From Rhizobium leguminosarum (GTDB taxonomy: Bacteria > Pseudomonadota > Alphaproteobacteria > Rhizobiales > Rhizobiaceae): a DNA stretch of 64,000 nt. The notes below the pieces were generated by a model that saw only the letters and a list, made by a program, of their open reading frames with translations, ran no database searches and was not told the DNA's origin. The stretch's first letter is position 1; each line of letters starts with the position of its first letter. A program made the translations under genes and the position numbers. Location: positions 2,108,001 through 2,172,000 of the forward strand of contig NZ_CP025012.1 of assembly GCF_002953715.1 (NCBI RefSeq), read 5' to 3'. Below are positions 42,801-52,731 of the stretch, piece after piece.

Positions 42801-45800
42801 GCGTCAAAGGTCGGCACCGTAGTGGTCGCAAGGCTGACATGGAGGGAGCTTCCGTCATGTCCGCCACTTAACGTGCCCAATACCGCTCCTTGGTAGGTGA
42901 CGGTGTTGCCTGAAATGCCGATCTGTCCTGCGCCAGTTCCGATGTTGGCGAGAGTGAGTTGGTCGCCTGAAGACCCGCCTGAGGAAAAGGCGACGTCGAG
43001 AGCACCGCCGCTAAACCAGACCGCATCGAGGTCGCTTACCGTTGCGCCGGGAGCCACAAACACCGGCGCCTGGTTTTCTGTATATGCAAGGTTCGAAGGC
43101 AGCGTCAGAACCGGGGGATCGTTCACCCCGACCATGTCGACGGTAACGGCGACCGAACTCTGGTCTCCGAACCCATCGGTGAGAACGTATGTAAACGTCC
43201 GGTCGATAGTCGAGAAATTGTCCAGCGGGTTCGAAAAATAGATGTCCTTTAATAACGCCTGGACCGCATCGAGGTTCGCGTTCGCATTGGAGAAACTGAT
43301 GACGAGATCGGCCCCGCCCGTGCCTCCTGCAAACGAGCCGATGATCACGCCTTGGTAGAGTACCGAAGAGCCGCTGAGGCTGATCTGGCCAATGCCCGTC
43401 CCTATATTGGCAATCGAAAGCCGGTCGGTTCCAGCCGATGCCGTGTTGGCGATCCGAAGCGAGCCGCCGGCGAAGTTTTCCGCCAGAGTGTCGTAGATCG
43501 AGGCGTCCGGGGTCAGGGCGATGGGCGCAGAATTTTCAACAAAGACCGCGGCCCCCGCGGTTCCTCCAGCCGACCCATTTAGGTCGAGCTTGGGGTAATT
43601 GAGCTGGAGCACCTGATAGCGGTCGCCGCCCAAGATTTCCTGGCCGAGATACAAATGCCCTGTGACGGGCCCCGAAAGGTTGACCGAGAGGTCCGACGTG
43701 CCGTCGCCGTTCAAGTCCATTGCGAGGTGAGAATTAGTACCATCGAAGCTCAGCAGGTAGTTGGAGAGCGTCGCAGGACCGCCAAAGACGTATATCTTCT
43801 CGCCATTCTCGTAGTCGGTTATCGTGTCGCCGTTGATGTCTGTCGTTGCAAAGGAAAACGCGTCCCGGCCGGATCCTCCACTCAGGACGTCGACGCCATA
43901 CTGACCCGCCAGAGCGTCGTCGCCAGACCCGCCAAGAATGGTGTCGTTGCCAGAATTTCCTAGCAGATTGTCGTTTCCCTCGTCGCCGAATATCGTATCG
44001 GACCCGGTTCCCCCGTTTATGAGGTCGTTTCCGCCAAGACCGTGAATCACGTCGCCCAGACCCGTGGGGAGTGGTTGTCCGGGTACGGTCTGAGCTGGAG
44101 TTATCGTGTCCGCTCCTTCAGTCCCGAAGATCGCGACTCCAACCGGCGCTACGTCGACGATCGTACCCGTCGCCGTCGATCCAGTAGGGTTGATGCTGCC
44201 GCCGTTGCTCGTCGACGCCAGGGAAACGACAACGGACTCAGATCCCTCGACAAAAGAGTCGCTGGCTGTCGATATCGTCAGGGTCTTCGAGCTCTCCCCG
44301 ACGGCAAAACTGATGCTGCCGGAAACCGCGCCGAAGTCTGCGCCGGGCGTCGACGACCCACCCAGGCTGTAGTCCACGGTCTCGTTGGTGGTGGAAGCGG
44401 TCCGCAATATCGTGAAGACAAGGTCTCCGCCCTCCGCGATCGACGGCGTTCCGGAGATCGAATACACCGGCGCGATGATCGTGACTGCAAACGGACCGGT
44501 CTGTGTCAGCGCATTACCGGCGACGTCGGTCGCCGTCACCTTGAACGAATAGGTCCCATCGGGCAGGACCGGCGTGGGTATGCTGAAGGACCCCCCGGCG
44601 TCGGCCAAGACATTTCCAAGGGCGATCACGGCGCCGGCGGAGGGAACGGCAAAAGCTTCCACCCGGACTCCCGCTTGCGTGATGCCGGCAACGCGAAGCG
44701 TATTGTCGTTGATCGTTACGCCGCCGCCGGTGTTTCCGCCCACGTCCTTGAGGATCAAGTACGTCGCCGTGGGCGCGGTGGTGTCGACGCTGACTTCTAG
44801 TGCGTCGGAACTGTCGCTGACCTGGCCCTGCCCGTCGATCTGGACCGCCCTTAGGTGGTGAGCCCCCTCGGACAAACTGATGTCGAGCGAAAATGCTGCG
44901 TTTGCAAACGAGCCTGTCACGCTGATCTCGGATTGATCCAACTGTCCGTCGTTATCGGTGTCGTCGAAAAGCGTGACCGTTGCACCGGGCTGGTGAAGGC
45001 CGCTGATCGTTAGATTTTGGGATATGTTGGTGATGTCGTCATTTGAATTCCCGCTATCATCGCTCTCAGCCAGGTCAAGGCCGGTTGGTGCGGAGAGAGC
45101 CGCCGTGTCGTTGACGTCCGTCACGGTCACGGCGACGGCCAGACTGCTTGTAAGAGTTCCGTCTGAGGCGGCGACGACGACGTCGTATACGTTATTGCCC
45201 CCAGCATCGCCTGGGGCCTCGAAATTCGGGGCCGCCTTGAAGGTGATCTCGCCCGTAGATGCGCTAATGTCAAATAGCCCCGCATCTGTGCCGCCCAAGG
45301 AATAATTCACGGGGCTGAGATTGTCCGCGTCGGCGGCGCTGGCGTGATAGGCCACGCCCGTGCCATTCTCCGCGAAGCTGGCGGTCGTACCGGAGGTGAA
45401 CACCGGTGCGTTGTCGTTGAGATTGGTGACGGTCACGGCGACGTTAAGGATCGAGCTGAACGCCTCGTCTGATGCCGTGACGACGATGTCGTAGATGTTG
45501 TCCGCATTCGAATCCGACGGCGCTTCGTAGTTCGGCGCAGCTTTGAAGCTGACTGCCCCGGTTGCGGAGTCGATATCGAAGGCGCCCGAGTCCGCGCCCG
45601 ACAGCGCATAGTTGATCGCACTGGCGTCCTGTGCATCGGCGTCGTACGCCACGCCGACAGAGTTCTCGGCAACCACCGCCGAGGTGCCGGACGTGAAGAT
45701 TGGTCCATTCTCATCCACGTCGGTGATCGTCACGGCTACCGACTGAGTATCCACGCCACCGAGTCCGTCCGATACCTGCACGGTGACCTCGTAGACGTTG

Positions 45801-48562
45801 TCACCATCAGAGTCGGCAGGTGTCTCAAAGTCCGGTGCACTGACGAAGCGGAGGGCGCCGGTCGCGACATCGACTTCGAATTTTGCAGCATCGGATCCTC
45901 CGTTGATGGAGAACGCCAGGGCGTCGCCTGCGTCTGGATCGGAAGCGGTGATCGTTGCGACCGTCGTCTGGTTCTCGCCGACGCCCAGTGCGACGGCGTC
46001 GCCACCCTCTATCGCCGGCGCGGAATTGGCGGCTCCCGCAACGACGCGGTCGGCAAATTGCAGGAGTTCGATATCCCGAACGACGTCGGTGCCGTCGGGG
46101 GCTCCGCCGCGCAGGTCGGCAACCGTAAGGCTGCCGTCTCCATTGTCCGTGATCAGATAATCCGCGCGGTTGCCCCCGTATTTCGCCTTATCGCTGCCGT
46201 TACCGCCGTCAAGCGAGTCGTCCTGCGCGCCGCCAAGCAGGATGTCGTCACCGTCCCCGGCAATCAGTGTGTTTGCGTGATTGCCGCCATAGATCACGTC
46301 CGCGAACCGAGTTCCAATGACGTTAGGGATTCTGGCGACGACGTCGATGTTGCCAAAGGAATCGCGCGCCGTATCGGCGTCGAGACCCAACTCGGGCCTC
46401 GCCGCGTCGCCGAGAAGGTTCACGGTCACGCCTGCGGTTGCTCCGTCGTCCACCTCGTGGCTGTAGTCGACGGTATCACTACCGCTGCCTCCATCCATCG
46501 TATCTTTGCCATTGCCGCCCTGCAGGAGATCGTCTCCACCGCCACCCAGCAAAGTGTCATCGCCGTCGCCGCCGATAAGGCTGTTCGCCTCCCCGTTGCC
46601 GATGATGTAGTCGGAAAGGCCCGAGCCCGTTACGTTTTCGATGCTGACGAAGGTGTCGATATCTCCGTAGAGATCAATCGCACTACGCGGGCCGACCGTT
46701 CCCATCGGCGTCGTGAAGGTCTGCCCTGAGAGGTTGACGAGGGCTCCGTGCGCTGCAGTCCCATCGTCGTCGAGCCGATAGTTGACGGTATCCGACCCCC
46801 CGCCACCATCCACCACGTCGTCGCCTGCTCCCAGCTCGAACTGATTGTCGTTGTCGTCTCCATAAATGATGTCGTTAACGGCGGTCGCCCTAACGTTTGC
46901 GATGCTGGAAAGACTGTCGGTGTCTCCAAACGCGTCGGTGGCCGTGTGTGCAGCTTGAGTGCCATGGACGGCACCTGAAAGATTAACGGTCACGCCTGCG
47001 GTCCCACCAAACAAGGCGTCTTCGCTGTAGTAAGCCCACGTATTTTCGCCTCCACCCGCGAGGGTGTCGTTGCCAGCAAATCCCCAAAGCCCTTGGTATT
47101 TTCCGGACGCGGGCTCCGCGATTAGCACGTCGTCAAAGCTGCTGCCTTGCACCTCCTCGATGCTGAGAAGCGTATCGATATCGCCATAGAGACCGATGGC
47201 CGTGTGGGCCGCGGCTGTACCAAGAGCCGACGTCGCCGTCGCGTCCGTCAAGTTTACAAACACTCCATGTATGGCCGTTCCATCGTCGTCGTAGGCGTAG
47301 TTCACGGCGTCGTCGCCATCCCCGCCATCCGCAAAGTCGTCGCCAGCTCCGAGTTCGAACATGTTACGGCTCTGGTCGCCGTGGATGACGTCGGCGGAGG
47401 CGGTTCCCCTTACCCGCTCGACGTGCGTAAGCGTGTCCGTATCGCCGAAACCATCCGTCGCCGTGTGCGCCGACTGCGTGCCTTGCGTGGTGTCCGAAAG
47501 GTTGACGGTCACGCCGGCATTCCCACCGAACCTGGCATCCTGGTCGTAGTAGAGCCATGAGTTATCGCCGCCGCCGACGATCGTGTCGTTCCCGCCCAGG
47601 CCGTGAAAGCCTTGATACTTGCCCGGCACCGGATCGCCGATCAAAACGTCCGCCAGTTCCGAGCCCAGCACCTCCTCAATGCTTATGAGCGTGTCGATGT
47701 CATTGAAGAGTCCCATAGCGCTGTGGGCAGCGACAGTCCCAAGAAAGGAAGCCTGAGCCTGTCCGGAAAGGTTTACGAAGACGCCGTGGAGCGGAGTTCC
47801 GGACCGATTGTCGCCACTGTAGTTGACCTCGTCGTCACCGGCGCCGCCATCGACGAAGTCGTTCCCGCCCAGCATCTGGAATCTATTGTTATTACTGTTG
47901 CCGTAGAACACGTCGTCATGATCGGTGCCGCGGACGTTATCGACGTTGAGCAAGGTATCGGTGTCGCCGAAGCCATCTGTCGCGGAACGGGCAGCCAGCG
48001 CACCCTGCTGTTGATCTGAAAGATTGACAAAGACTCCTGCCGCTCCGCCATAATCTTGGTCGCGGTGATAGTACATCCAGGTATTACGGCCTCCGCCCAC
48101 TATCGTGTCGTTCCCGGCCAGACCCCAGAAGCCGTTGTAGGTTGCGTCGGTGTCGCTCACGAAGACGTCATTCTCTGCCGTACCACGCGCCTCCTCGATG
48201 GAGATTAGAGTGTCCGTTCCGCCGAACGTGTCAGTCGCAGTGTGCGCGGCCTGAGCGCCGTACTGTGTTCCGGACAGATTGACGACCACTCCCTGCCCGC
48301 CGTTCTCGCCTGGCGAGGTGTAGGCAACTGAGTCTGTGCCAGATCCTCCGTCAATCTGGTCGTTCCCAGCTCCGCCGACGAGCCAATCGTCGCCCTCATG
48401 GCCGAGAATGACGTCGTCGCCGCCAAAACCGTAGATTTCGTCGTCGCCTGGCGTGCCCTCGAGCGTCTGAGGATCGTCGGTGCCGTTGACGACACTGCCG
48501 ACTTGGGCAATCGCGAGGGTGGCGTCGTCGCCCTCAGAAATAGATTGATTGAGTGCGGGCAT
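39821..48562 (-). CDS. Giant RTX/cadherin-type secreted adhesin (type I secretion substrate)
   Basis: A 2913-residue acidic protein without an N-terminal signal. The start at 48562 has an excellent site (GGGAGGGGAAAAA). Order: RTX-type calcium repeats (GGxGxDxxx) near the start; three long paired repeats of about 190 residues (each with AGVxVNLS, AHTATDxFGDTDTL and a HGVFVNLS, GDIDTLxSIEEV half); RTX block; cadherin-like domains (EVTVQVSDGLGG, VVVTASDEAF); an Ig-like pair; a Calx-beta-like domain (SISGTPSIAEGGDLVF); RTX block; two related repeats with IGTGIGQISLSG or IGTGAGQIGISG; two more cadherin-like domains; five RTX blocks with VDNVGD linkers; and a C-terminal type I secretion signal ending LHASDFLVV. 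It fits biofilm adhesins of the BapA/LapA kind. Calcium would rigidify it outside the cell. Confidence 0.9.
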   Translation of the reverse strand: MPALNQSISEGDDATLAIAQVGSVVNGTDDPQTLEGTPGDDEIYGFGGDDVILGHEGDDWLVGGAGNDQIDGGSGTDSVAYTSPGENGGQGVVVNLSGTQYGAQAAHTATDTFGGTDTLISIEEARGTAENDVFVSDTDATYNGFWGLAGNDTIVGGGRNTWMYYHRDQDYGGAAGVFVNLSDQQQGALAARSATDGFGDTDTLLNVDNVRGTDHDDVFYGNSNNNRFQMLGGNDFVDGGAGDDEVNYSGDNRSGTPLHGVFVNLSGQAQASFLGTVAAHSAMGLFNDIDTLISIEEVLGSELADVLIGDPVPGKYQGFHGLGGNDTIVGGGDNSWLYYDQDARFGGNAGVTVNLSDTTQGTQSAHTATDGFGDTDTLTHVERVRGTASADVIHGDQSRNMFELGAGDDFADGGDGDDAVNYAYDDDGTAIHGVFVNLTDATATSALGTAAAHTAIGLYGDIDTLLSIEEVQGSSFDDVLIAEPASGKYQGLWGFAGNDTLAGGGENTWAYYSEDALFGGTAGVTVNLSGAVHGTQAAHTATDAFGDTDSLSSIANVRATAVNDIIYGDDNDNQFELGAGDDVVDGGGGSDTVNYRLDDDGTAAHGALVNLSGQTFTTPMGTVGPRSAIDLYGDIDTFVSIENVTGSGLSDYIIGNGEANSLIGGDGDDTLLGGGGDDLLQGGNGKDTMDGGSGSDTVDYSHEVDDGATAGVTVNLLGDAARPELGLDADTARDSFGNIDVVARIPNVIGTRFADVIYGGNHANTLIAGDGDDILLGGAQDDSLDGGNGSDKAKYGGNRADYLITDNGDGSLTVADLRGGAPDGTDVVRDIELLQFADRVVAGAANSAPAIEGGDAVALGVGENQTTVATITASDPDAGDALAFSINGGSDAAKFEVDVATGALRFVSAPDFETPADSDGDNVYEVTVQVSDGLGGVDTQSVAVTITDVDENGPIFTSGTSAVVAENSVGVAYDADAQDASAINYALSGADSGAFDIDSATGAVSFKAAPNYEAPSDSNADNIYDIVVTASDEAFSSILNVAVTVTNLNDNAPVFTSGTTASFAENGTGVAYHASAADADNLSPVNYSLGGTDAGLFDISASTGEITFKAAPNFEAPGDAGGNNVYDVVVAASDGTLTSSLAVAVTVTDVNDTAALSAPTGLDLAESDDSGNSNDDITNISQNLTISGLHQPGATVTLFDDTDNDGQLDQSEISVTGSFANAAFSLDISLSEGAHHLRAVQIDGQGQVSDSSDALEVSVDTTAPTATYLILKDVGGNTGGGVTINDNTLRVAGITQAGVRVEAFAVPSAGAVIALGNVLADAGGSFSIPTPVLPDGTYSFKVTATDVAGNALTQTGPFAVTIIAPVYSISGTPSIAEGGDLVFTILRTASTTNETVDYSLGGSSTPGADFGAVSGSISFAVGESSKTLTISTASDSFVEGSESVVVSLASTSNGGSINPTGSTATGTIVDVAPVGVAIFGTEGADTITPAQTVPGQPLPTGLGDVIHGLGGNDLINGGTGSDTIFGDEGNDNLLGNSGNDTILGGSGDDALAGQYGVDVLSGGSGRDAFSFATTDINGDTITDYENGEKIYVFGGPATLSNYLLSFDGTNSHLAMDLNGDGTSDLSVNLSGPVTGHLYLGQEILGGDRYQVLQLNYPKLDLNGSAGGTAGAAVFVENSAPIALTPDASIYDTLAENFAGGSLRIANTASAGTDRLSIANIGTGIGQISLSGSSVLYQGVIIGSFAGGTGGADLVISFSNANANLDAVQALLKDIYFSNPLDNFSTIDRTFTYVLTDGFGDQSSVAVTVDMVGVNDPPVLTLPSNLAYTENQAPVFVAPGATVSDLDAVWFSGGALDVAFSSGGSSGDQLTLANIGTGAGQIGISGNTVTYQGAVLGTLSGGHDGSSLHVSLATTTVPTFDAVQTLLRDVQFSSTSENPAAGPRSLTFTLKDGGFANNGGNDTGSAAVTVDIAARNDAPNLTPDTPAPLTYTGAAVGLLSTAHVVDPDNPANFGGGQITIALSGGDLGDRFSIMNNLPTGNVQVGYVNGILHFTVDGVDAGTVSGLGTTNMSFSLNANATASLVDALLKSLILDNFFQSITAAPRSATISFSDGGNTGAGGNLSDSVSIEILPVATNHAPVINSNGGGDSASVNLAENTVETATITATDPDSGQTLLFAIAGGDDATKFTIGPTTGSLSFVAAPNYEVPTDADGNNVYDVVVSVSDGNLTDTQLIAVTVTNVNDNSPVFNSGTTASFPENGGGAAYDANATDADNLSAITYSLGGADAVRFNIDSATGVVTFKAAPDFEAPGDAGANNVYDIVVTASDSTLSASEAVAITVTDVAEGGATVPGTTGNDILNGTAADDLINGLAGNDTLNGLAGNDRLTGGTGADVLNGGAGADVMRGGAGGDTYIVDNVGDVVDESVAGSTGVDTVQSSITFSLAASATLLGDLENLTLTGSADIDGRGNGLVNVLTGNGGANHLVGGGGNDTLVGNGGDDFLDGGSGNDTMRGGTGNDIYVVDSAGDKVDENGSGGTDTVMAAIDFNLSSGRVTGSVENLVLTGLADLDVTGNALNNLLVGNGGDNVLDGGAGRDTMQGGGGNDVYVVDGVNDTVDESTAGAGGVDTVRTSLSFSLLTSAHVLGQVENLILTGAGDVNGTGNDLDNTINGNGGDNVLSGGAGNDVLAGGTGDDHLDGGTGADVMTGGRGADVYIVDNVGDNVKENANEGRDTVETSLATFVLSDNVENLVYTGGGNFTGTGNALNNTISGGGGSDHINGGGGNDVIMGGAGSDFLTGGAGADQFHFNAALSTAGVDTIADFVSRSANPGVHDRIVLSNSTGMFTQLQDGTLSNAAFAVANGGQAQDASDRIVYDPTTGWLTYDENGSAAGGSPVHFATLQPGLTLHASDFLVV

Positions 48563-48685
48563 TTTTTCCCCTCCCTTTTCGGCCGTCGCGTTGGGCATCG
48601 TCGTTCCGCCCCTGACAGCAGGCGCTTCACATCATACCGACGCGCGAAACGAGCCGCATGACCCAAATGGGAGGGAGCCGAAGGC

Positions 48686-49381
48686 CTAGGCGAGGCTCGC
48701 GAGCGTTGCGACAAGGTCGGACTGGCTGTTGACACCGATTTTGGCGAAGATGCTCTTCAAGTGATTGCGACCTGTCTCGTAAGAATAGCCTCCGCTTATT
48801 GAAAGCTCGTGCAGCTTGCGGCCCTTCGTCAGAAAATGCGCGAGACGAGCTTCGGTCGGTGTCAACGGGAAAATCTGCTGTAGGAGTTCGGGGGACGGCA
48901 CCCTCCGGTCCATCGGATCAATGAGAATGACGAACGCTCGACAGCGTGAAAAAATACTCTGCGCGGCGCCTCCGGCGGACGTAACGAACCCGACGATCGG
49001 AATGCCACTCCGCCGCGTGATCCTGACGGGAACAGGTATCTCGGAGCCTGCCTCGGAAGTGCAGACAGAGTGGATCGCGGCGTCCAGCGACCTTCTTGCC
49101 GTTGCGTCACGACACGTGAGACGCCGGTTGAGAATGTAGACGTCGACGCACACGATCAGGGTCGCGCTGCGGTTCATGAGAACGACCTGCCCGGTCCGGT
49201 CCAAAGCAATCACGGCCTTGTTGGAAACGTCGAACGCCTCCAGCGCCGCCTCGGCCCTGGCGAACCCCATTGCACTGCTGAACGCCACCGTCGTTGCAAG
49301 TCTGGGCGGTGTTGTTCGGCCGACCTCCCACGTTTCGGCACGGCGAACGGAAACGGCCCACTCCTCAGTTGCTCCTGCCAT
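48686..49381 (-). CDS. LuxR-type transcriptional regulator
   Basis: A 231-residue protein. The C-terminal 65 residues form a LuxR-type helix-turn-helix (FPLTPTEARLAHFLTKGR, SISGGYSYETGRNHLKSIF, AKIGVNSQSDLVATL). The N-terminal part (VIALDRTGQVVLMNRSATL) looks like a degenerate PAS domain; no receiver or autoinducer-binding pattern is seen. The start at 49381 has GGGGGTT upstream. It lies 123 bases upstream of the adhesin gene on the same strand and probably controls the adhesin-secretion unit. The signal is unknown. Confidence 0.85.
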   Translation of the reverse strand: MAGATEEWAVSVRRAETWEVGRTTPPRLATTVAFSSAMGFARAEAALEAFDVSNKAVIALDRTGQVVLMNRSATLIVCVDVYILNRRLTCRDATARRSLDAAIHSVCTSEAGSEIPVPVRITRRSGIPIVGFVTSAGGAAQSIFSRCRAFVILIDPMDRRVPSPELLQQIFPLTPTEARLAHFLTKGRKLHELSISGGYSYETGRNHLKSIFAKIGVNSQSDLVATLASLA

Positions 49382-50036
49382 TTTAACCCCCACGACCATC
49401 GCAGACCAACGGCCAAGTTCACTCTGATAGAACTCACGCTGAACAGATGCAGGCGACGTGAAATGTCGAGAGCGACGCGGCGTCGATCGTCCGCGTCAGG
49501 GGCATGTCGCCTGATGCGCCAAACTGTTTCGGAAAACGCTGCACAATTGCATCGGGATACAGTCGGTCACAATGATCTCATCGTGCCAACAGTCGGCCCC
49601 CCCGGAAGAAGCACATTAGCCAAACGCCACAAGGCATACAACCTACACGAAAGGACTAGACGCGAAAAACAAATCAGTAGTCGATTTCTGCGGTTTATGC
49701 CGGCACACGCGGGGCGCTCCCTCTTTTGTAAAAAAGCATCGGGACCGGATCCGACAATGGGTGCCGTGATGCCTGATCGTGCAGAGGGCGCTTGCGTCTC
49801 CGCCCGCACGAGCCTGGCGCTCTACGCGATGTGCGCCCTCGTCGAGGGGAGTGCCAGACCGCGACGATGTTGCCCGTCCTTTCGGCCGCCCACTCCTGTC
49901 ACACCGCCGAACTCGTCTGAGTGCGTGATGAAAGGACTGTCCTGCGCGAGGCCGGCGACACAAGACAAGCGGCCGACATGTCGGCCCGGTAGAGCTTTTT
50001 GCACTCCCGAGGCAGTTGCGATTTCCGACAAAACCG
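49382..50036. other. Gene-free region upstream of the LuxR-type regulator
   Basis: About 655 bases. Open frames on both strands have no family pattern, membrane pattern or good ribosome site. It should contain the promoter of the adhesin unit; I could not define it. Confidence 0.4.
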
Positions 50037-50225
50037 TTAGATCGCTCTCTGCATGAGGTACGGAGATTTTTCGACGGGAACCCCTGCGACGATCTTCATC
50101 ACCAGCGTGGGAGACACGTCGGGTACAGACCTAACTCGTCCGTCCTTGTAGAGCACGTGCAAGACGCAGGTCTCTCCGTCAAACTCAAGTTCGGCGATCG
50201 TCTTTGAATGAACCAGAAACTGCAT
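50037..50225 (-). CDS. Hypothetical small protein (KTSC-like)
   Basis: A 62-residue protein (SKTIAELEFDGETCVLHVLY, KDGRVRSVPDVSPTLVMKI) with a strong GGGGAGG site. The beta-rich, GRV-containing pattern faintly resembles KTSC domains, but the match is weak. Confidence 0.6.
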   Translation of the reverse strand: MQFLVHSKTIAELEFDGETCVLHVLYKDGRVRSVPDVSPTLVMKIVAGVPVEKSPYLMQRAI

Positions 50226-52107
50226 CTTCAGCGGCCTCCCCGCACCGCGGCATGACTAAGATGAGAAATCGCCGACCGCCGATGTCCTGAAGGGACTATG
50301 CTAGATCGGTCAAGACAACGCGTTGCCACCCCGACGGCCGGCGTTGTCCGAAACATGATCCCCAAAGTCACCCGCGTTCTGCCAAACCGTTCTGGCGAAA
50401 TCTCACGCGAGTTTACTAAAGCCCGCCGTCGAATTCACGTGAAATCAGCGTGACACACGCCTTGCGGATCGGTGGAGGACGAATCCACAAGAATAAGATG
50501 TGGGCGGCCTTGCTGCAAAGAAGATGGAAACGGCTGCAGACAGCTTGAGGTCCCTCGCGCCGTTCCAACCATCTGCAATGTCGGCCTTGGGAGTGCCGAT
50601 GCGTTAGCGCTGCGACTTGCAAACTATTCGGGCCGGCCGCGCGCGCCGCTTTAACGGTTTCGGAGCGCGGGATGGCCGCCATCCGACGAAGACCCGCGCC
50701 TCGTGTCTTCGTCGTGTGTGGATTGCGTTTCTTCAATAACAGCGGAAAACTCCCGCAGAAACGGAAGGTCCTCGAGGTGCTGTTCGGGCAGGCCCCCGCC
50801 GTGGACAGGTCTTCGTCCCCGTCGAGGTCCTGATCTGATGTGCGAGAAAAACAGCATCGCTTGCCTTGCACCTAATGTACGCCAAAGGAGACCGCGACGA
50901 CTGACGGAGCACCCCCGTCGCGTTCTCCCGCCAGTTCCGCGGCAACACATGAACGCGCACCGCCCCGGACCGCCCTTCCGTAACCGCTCTGCACATTGTC
51001 GGAATCGCGACCCCGGAAGGATTCGCGATCGGTACTGGATGAGCGCGGCGATGGATTCGAGCGCGCGGAACAAACAATCATCGGACGGGCGTCAAGGATT
51101 CGATCGCTACCGGGCGCTTCCACATTCCAAGGATTCAGTAATGCGCGTTTAACGTGTGCCTATTGTCAACAATTAATGCTTCAACATCAATGGCTTGATT
51201 GGTCATAGACCGAGGATCAATCGGAAGGCGTAGTTTACAAATAGGTGTACAGGCCCGATAATCCGGACAAGTTTCAGGGAGGGTCCCGCCTTCCAAAAAA
51301 CGCAACCGCACGAAGCCCAGACCCGTCCCAGAAGGCTGACGCTCGAATTCCGAAGTGGAGAAAGGACTGATGGATATCCATGAGTACGTCATGATGCGGC
51401 CGCCCGATCCGCGTCCTTTCGAACCGCGGCAAACGGACCGTCGTCAGTTCGCCGCCAAGCAGGAATGCGTCCGAGGGCAGGTCTTCTTCACCGCGAGAGT
51501 GCGCGAGAAGCAAATCTTGCGGGTCGCCGCCGGCAGATCGAAATCGCTACGGCGGCTCGGGCCGCCGCCGGACCGCCCGGACCTCCACGACGTTCGCGAC
51601 CGGCGGCCGCTCACATCAAAGGGATCGAGGCGAAGCTTGGACCTTCCGGCGCATCGCCATCCTTCGGGAGCTGTTCGATCGTCGGACTTTGCCGGCATAA
51701 GCGTGACGGTACGCCGCTGGTCGTTCAGGGGCCGGCGCGGTCGGACGCAAGCCGGCGATCCGCCTCGGCTTCCGCTAATGAACACGGGCCCCGCCCCTCG
51801 TGGACGTGGAAGGCCTGAGACAACGCCCCGACGTCGATCGTCCCGCACCAGCGATAGCATATCCATTTCTCCCGTTGGAGTTCGACCGCGATGGTCGTGC
51901 GAGATGCGCGGACGCACCGGCACTGTTCACCGTGGCCGGCGCCTTGCGAACAGTCGGCCGTGCGGCCCGATGACGGACGGGCTCAGTAGATGGCAGAGGT
52001 GTCCGGTGATTGAGTGGGAGCGAGCCGACGAAGTCGTCGTTTGACCCGGCGGGAACCGGGAGTGGACGGGACGCGCGCTGCGAAAGACCAACTTCGAGGA
52101 GATGACT
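50226..52107. other. Long stretch with no convincing gene
   Basis: About 1.9 kb. The open frames here on both strands are arginine- and proline-rich, overlap one another and lack family patterns, as expected from non-coding GC-rich DNA. One frame at 51370 (MDIHEYVMMRPPDPRPFEP) has a fair ribosome site and normal composition for about 60 codons before becoming arginine-rich, so it could be a damaged gene. No RNA gene is recognised. Confidence 0.45.
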
Positions 52108-52731
52108 ATGAAACAGCCGCATTACCTAAGGGACGAGTTCGAGCCACACGAGATCGTCTGCTACTGGATCGCTGCTGAGCGGTTGTCGACGAAATGGGAT
52201 GTGTTTTTCAAACTCCTGCTGCTTTCTGGCCTGCGAACGGACACGTTGATCGGCTCGACCCAGGCAGATGTCGACGAAGGCGGCCGGACATTGAACTTGG
52301 GCAGACGAGAGAGACCCAAAGCCTTGTTCGAGCCGTACGGAGAGAAGGGCGAGCTGGCTTTGTCGACCGGGATGGTCGAGTTGCTGGGGCGCCTTGACCG
52401 CAAGGAGGCTCCCCATCTGCATATATTTTCATTCGTATCCGGCCAAGACCGGTCACACCTGTATCGCCAGACCCGGATGATCAGGATGCTTATGCGGGCG
52501 GTATGCGCGGAACGCTTCCGGGGCCGTACCGTCCAACGTTGGGGATTGAGCAAGATCCGTCGGACCCTCCGCTTCTGGCTGATGCGCAGACGTGGCCTTG
52601 AGCCCAACGACCTCAACGTCAAGGCGCTGGCCGCGGCGCTAGGCGAGACCTGGCCGACCGCACAGGATCTCGAGGCCTGGCAGCACGAGATACTGAAACA
52701 TGTTGGAGGCCCCTGTGACCAAGTCAGATAG
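52108..52731 (+). CDS. Divergent, probably inactive tyrosine recombinase-like protein
   Basis: A 207-residue protein. FKLLLLSGLRTDTLIGSTQ, then ADVDEGGRTLNLGRRE resembles the arginine-I box of tyrosine recombinases (GLRxxEL...D), and GLSKIRRTLRFWLMRRRG resembles the HxLRRT box but with Ser where His is expected. The following LGH box reads LGET and no nucleophilic Tyr is evident. The start at 52108 has GAGGA at a good distance. It may be a recombinase-derived DNA-binding protein or a decayed integrase. It overlaps the next gene by 32 bases. Confidence 0.6.
   Translation: MKQPHYLRDEFEPHEIVCYWIAAERLSTKWDVFFKLLLLSGLRTDTLIGSTQADVDEGGRTLNLGRRERPKALFEPYGEKGELALSTGMVELLGRLDRKEAPHLHIFSFVSGQDRSHLYRQTRMIRMLMRAVCAERFRGRTVQRWGLSKIRRTLRFWLMRRRGLEPNDLNVKALAAALGETWPTAQDLEAWQHEILKHVGGPCDQVR

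Noticed and set aside
39821..48562. CRISPR-like or satellite-like repeated DNA
   Set aside because: The repetition is at protein level (RTX nonapeptides, cadherin-like and paired modules) inside one coding frame; the DNA units are diverged and have no spacer layout.
51355..52044. A 229-codon plus-strand frame
   Set aside because: After about 60 codons it turns into arginine/proline-rich sequence typical of non-coding GC-rich DNA; kept only as a possible remnant.
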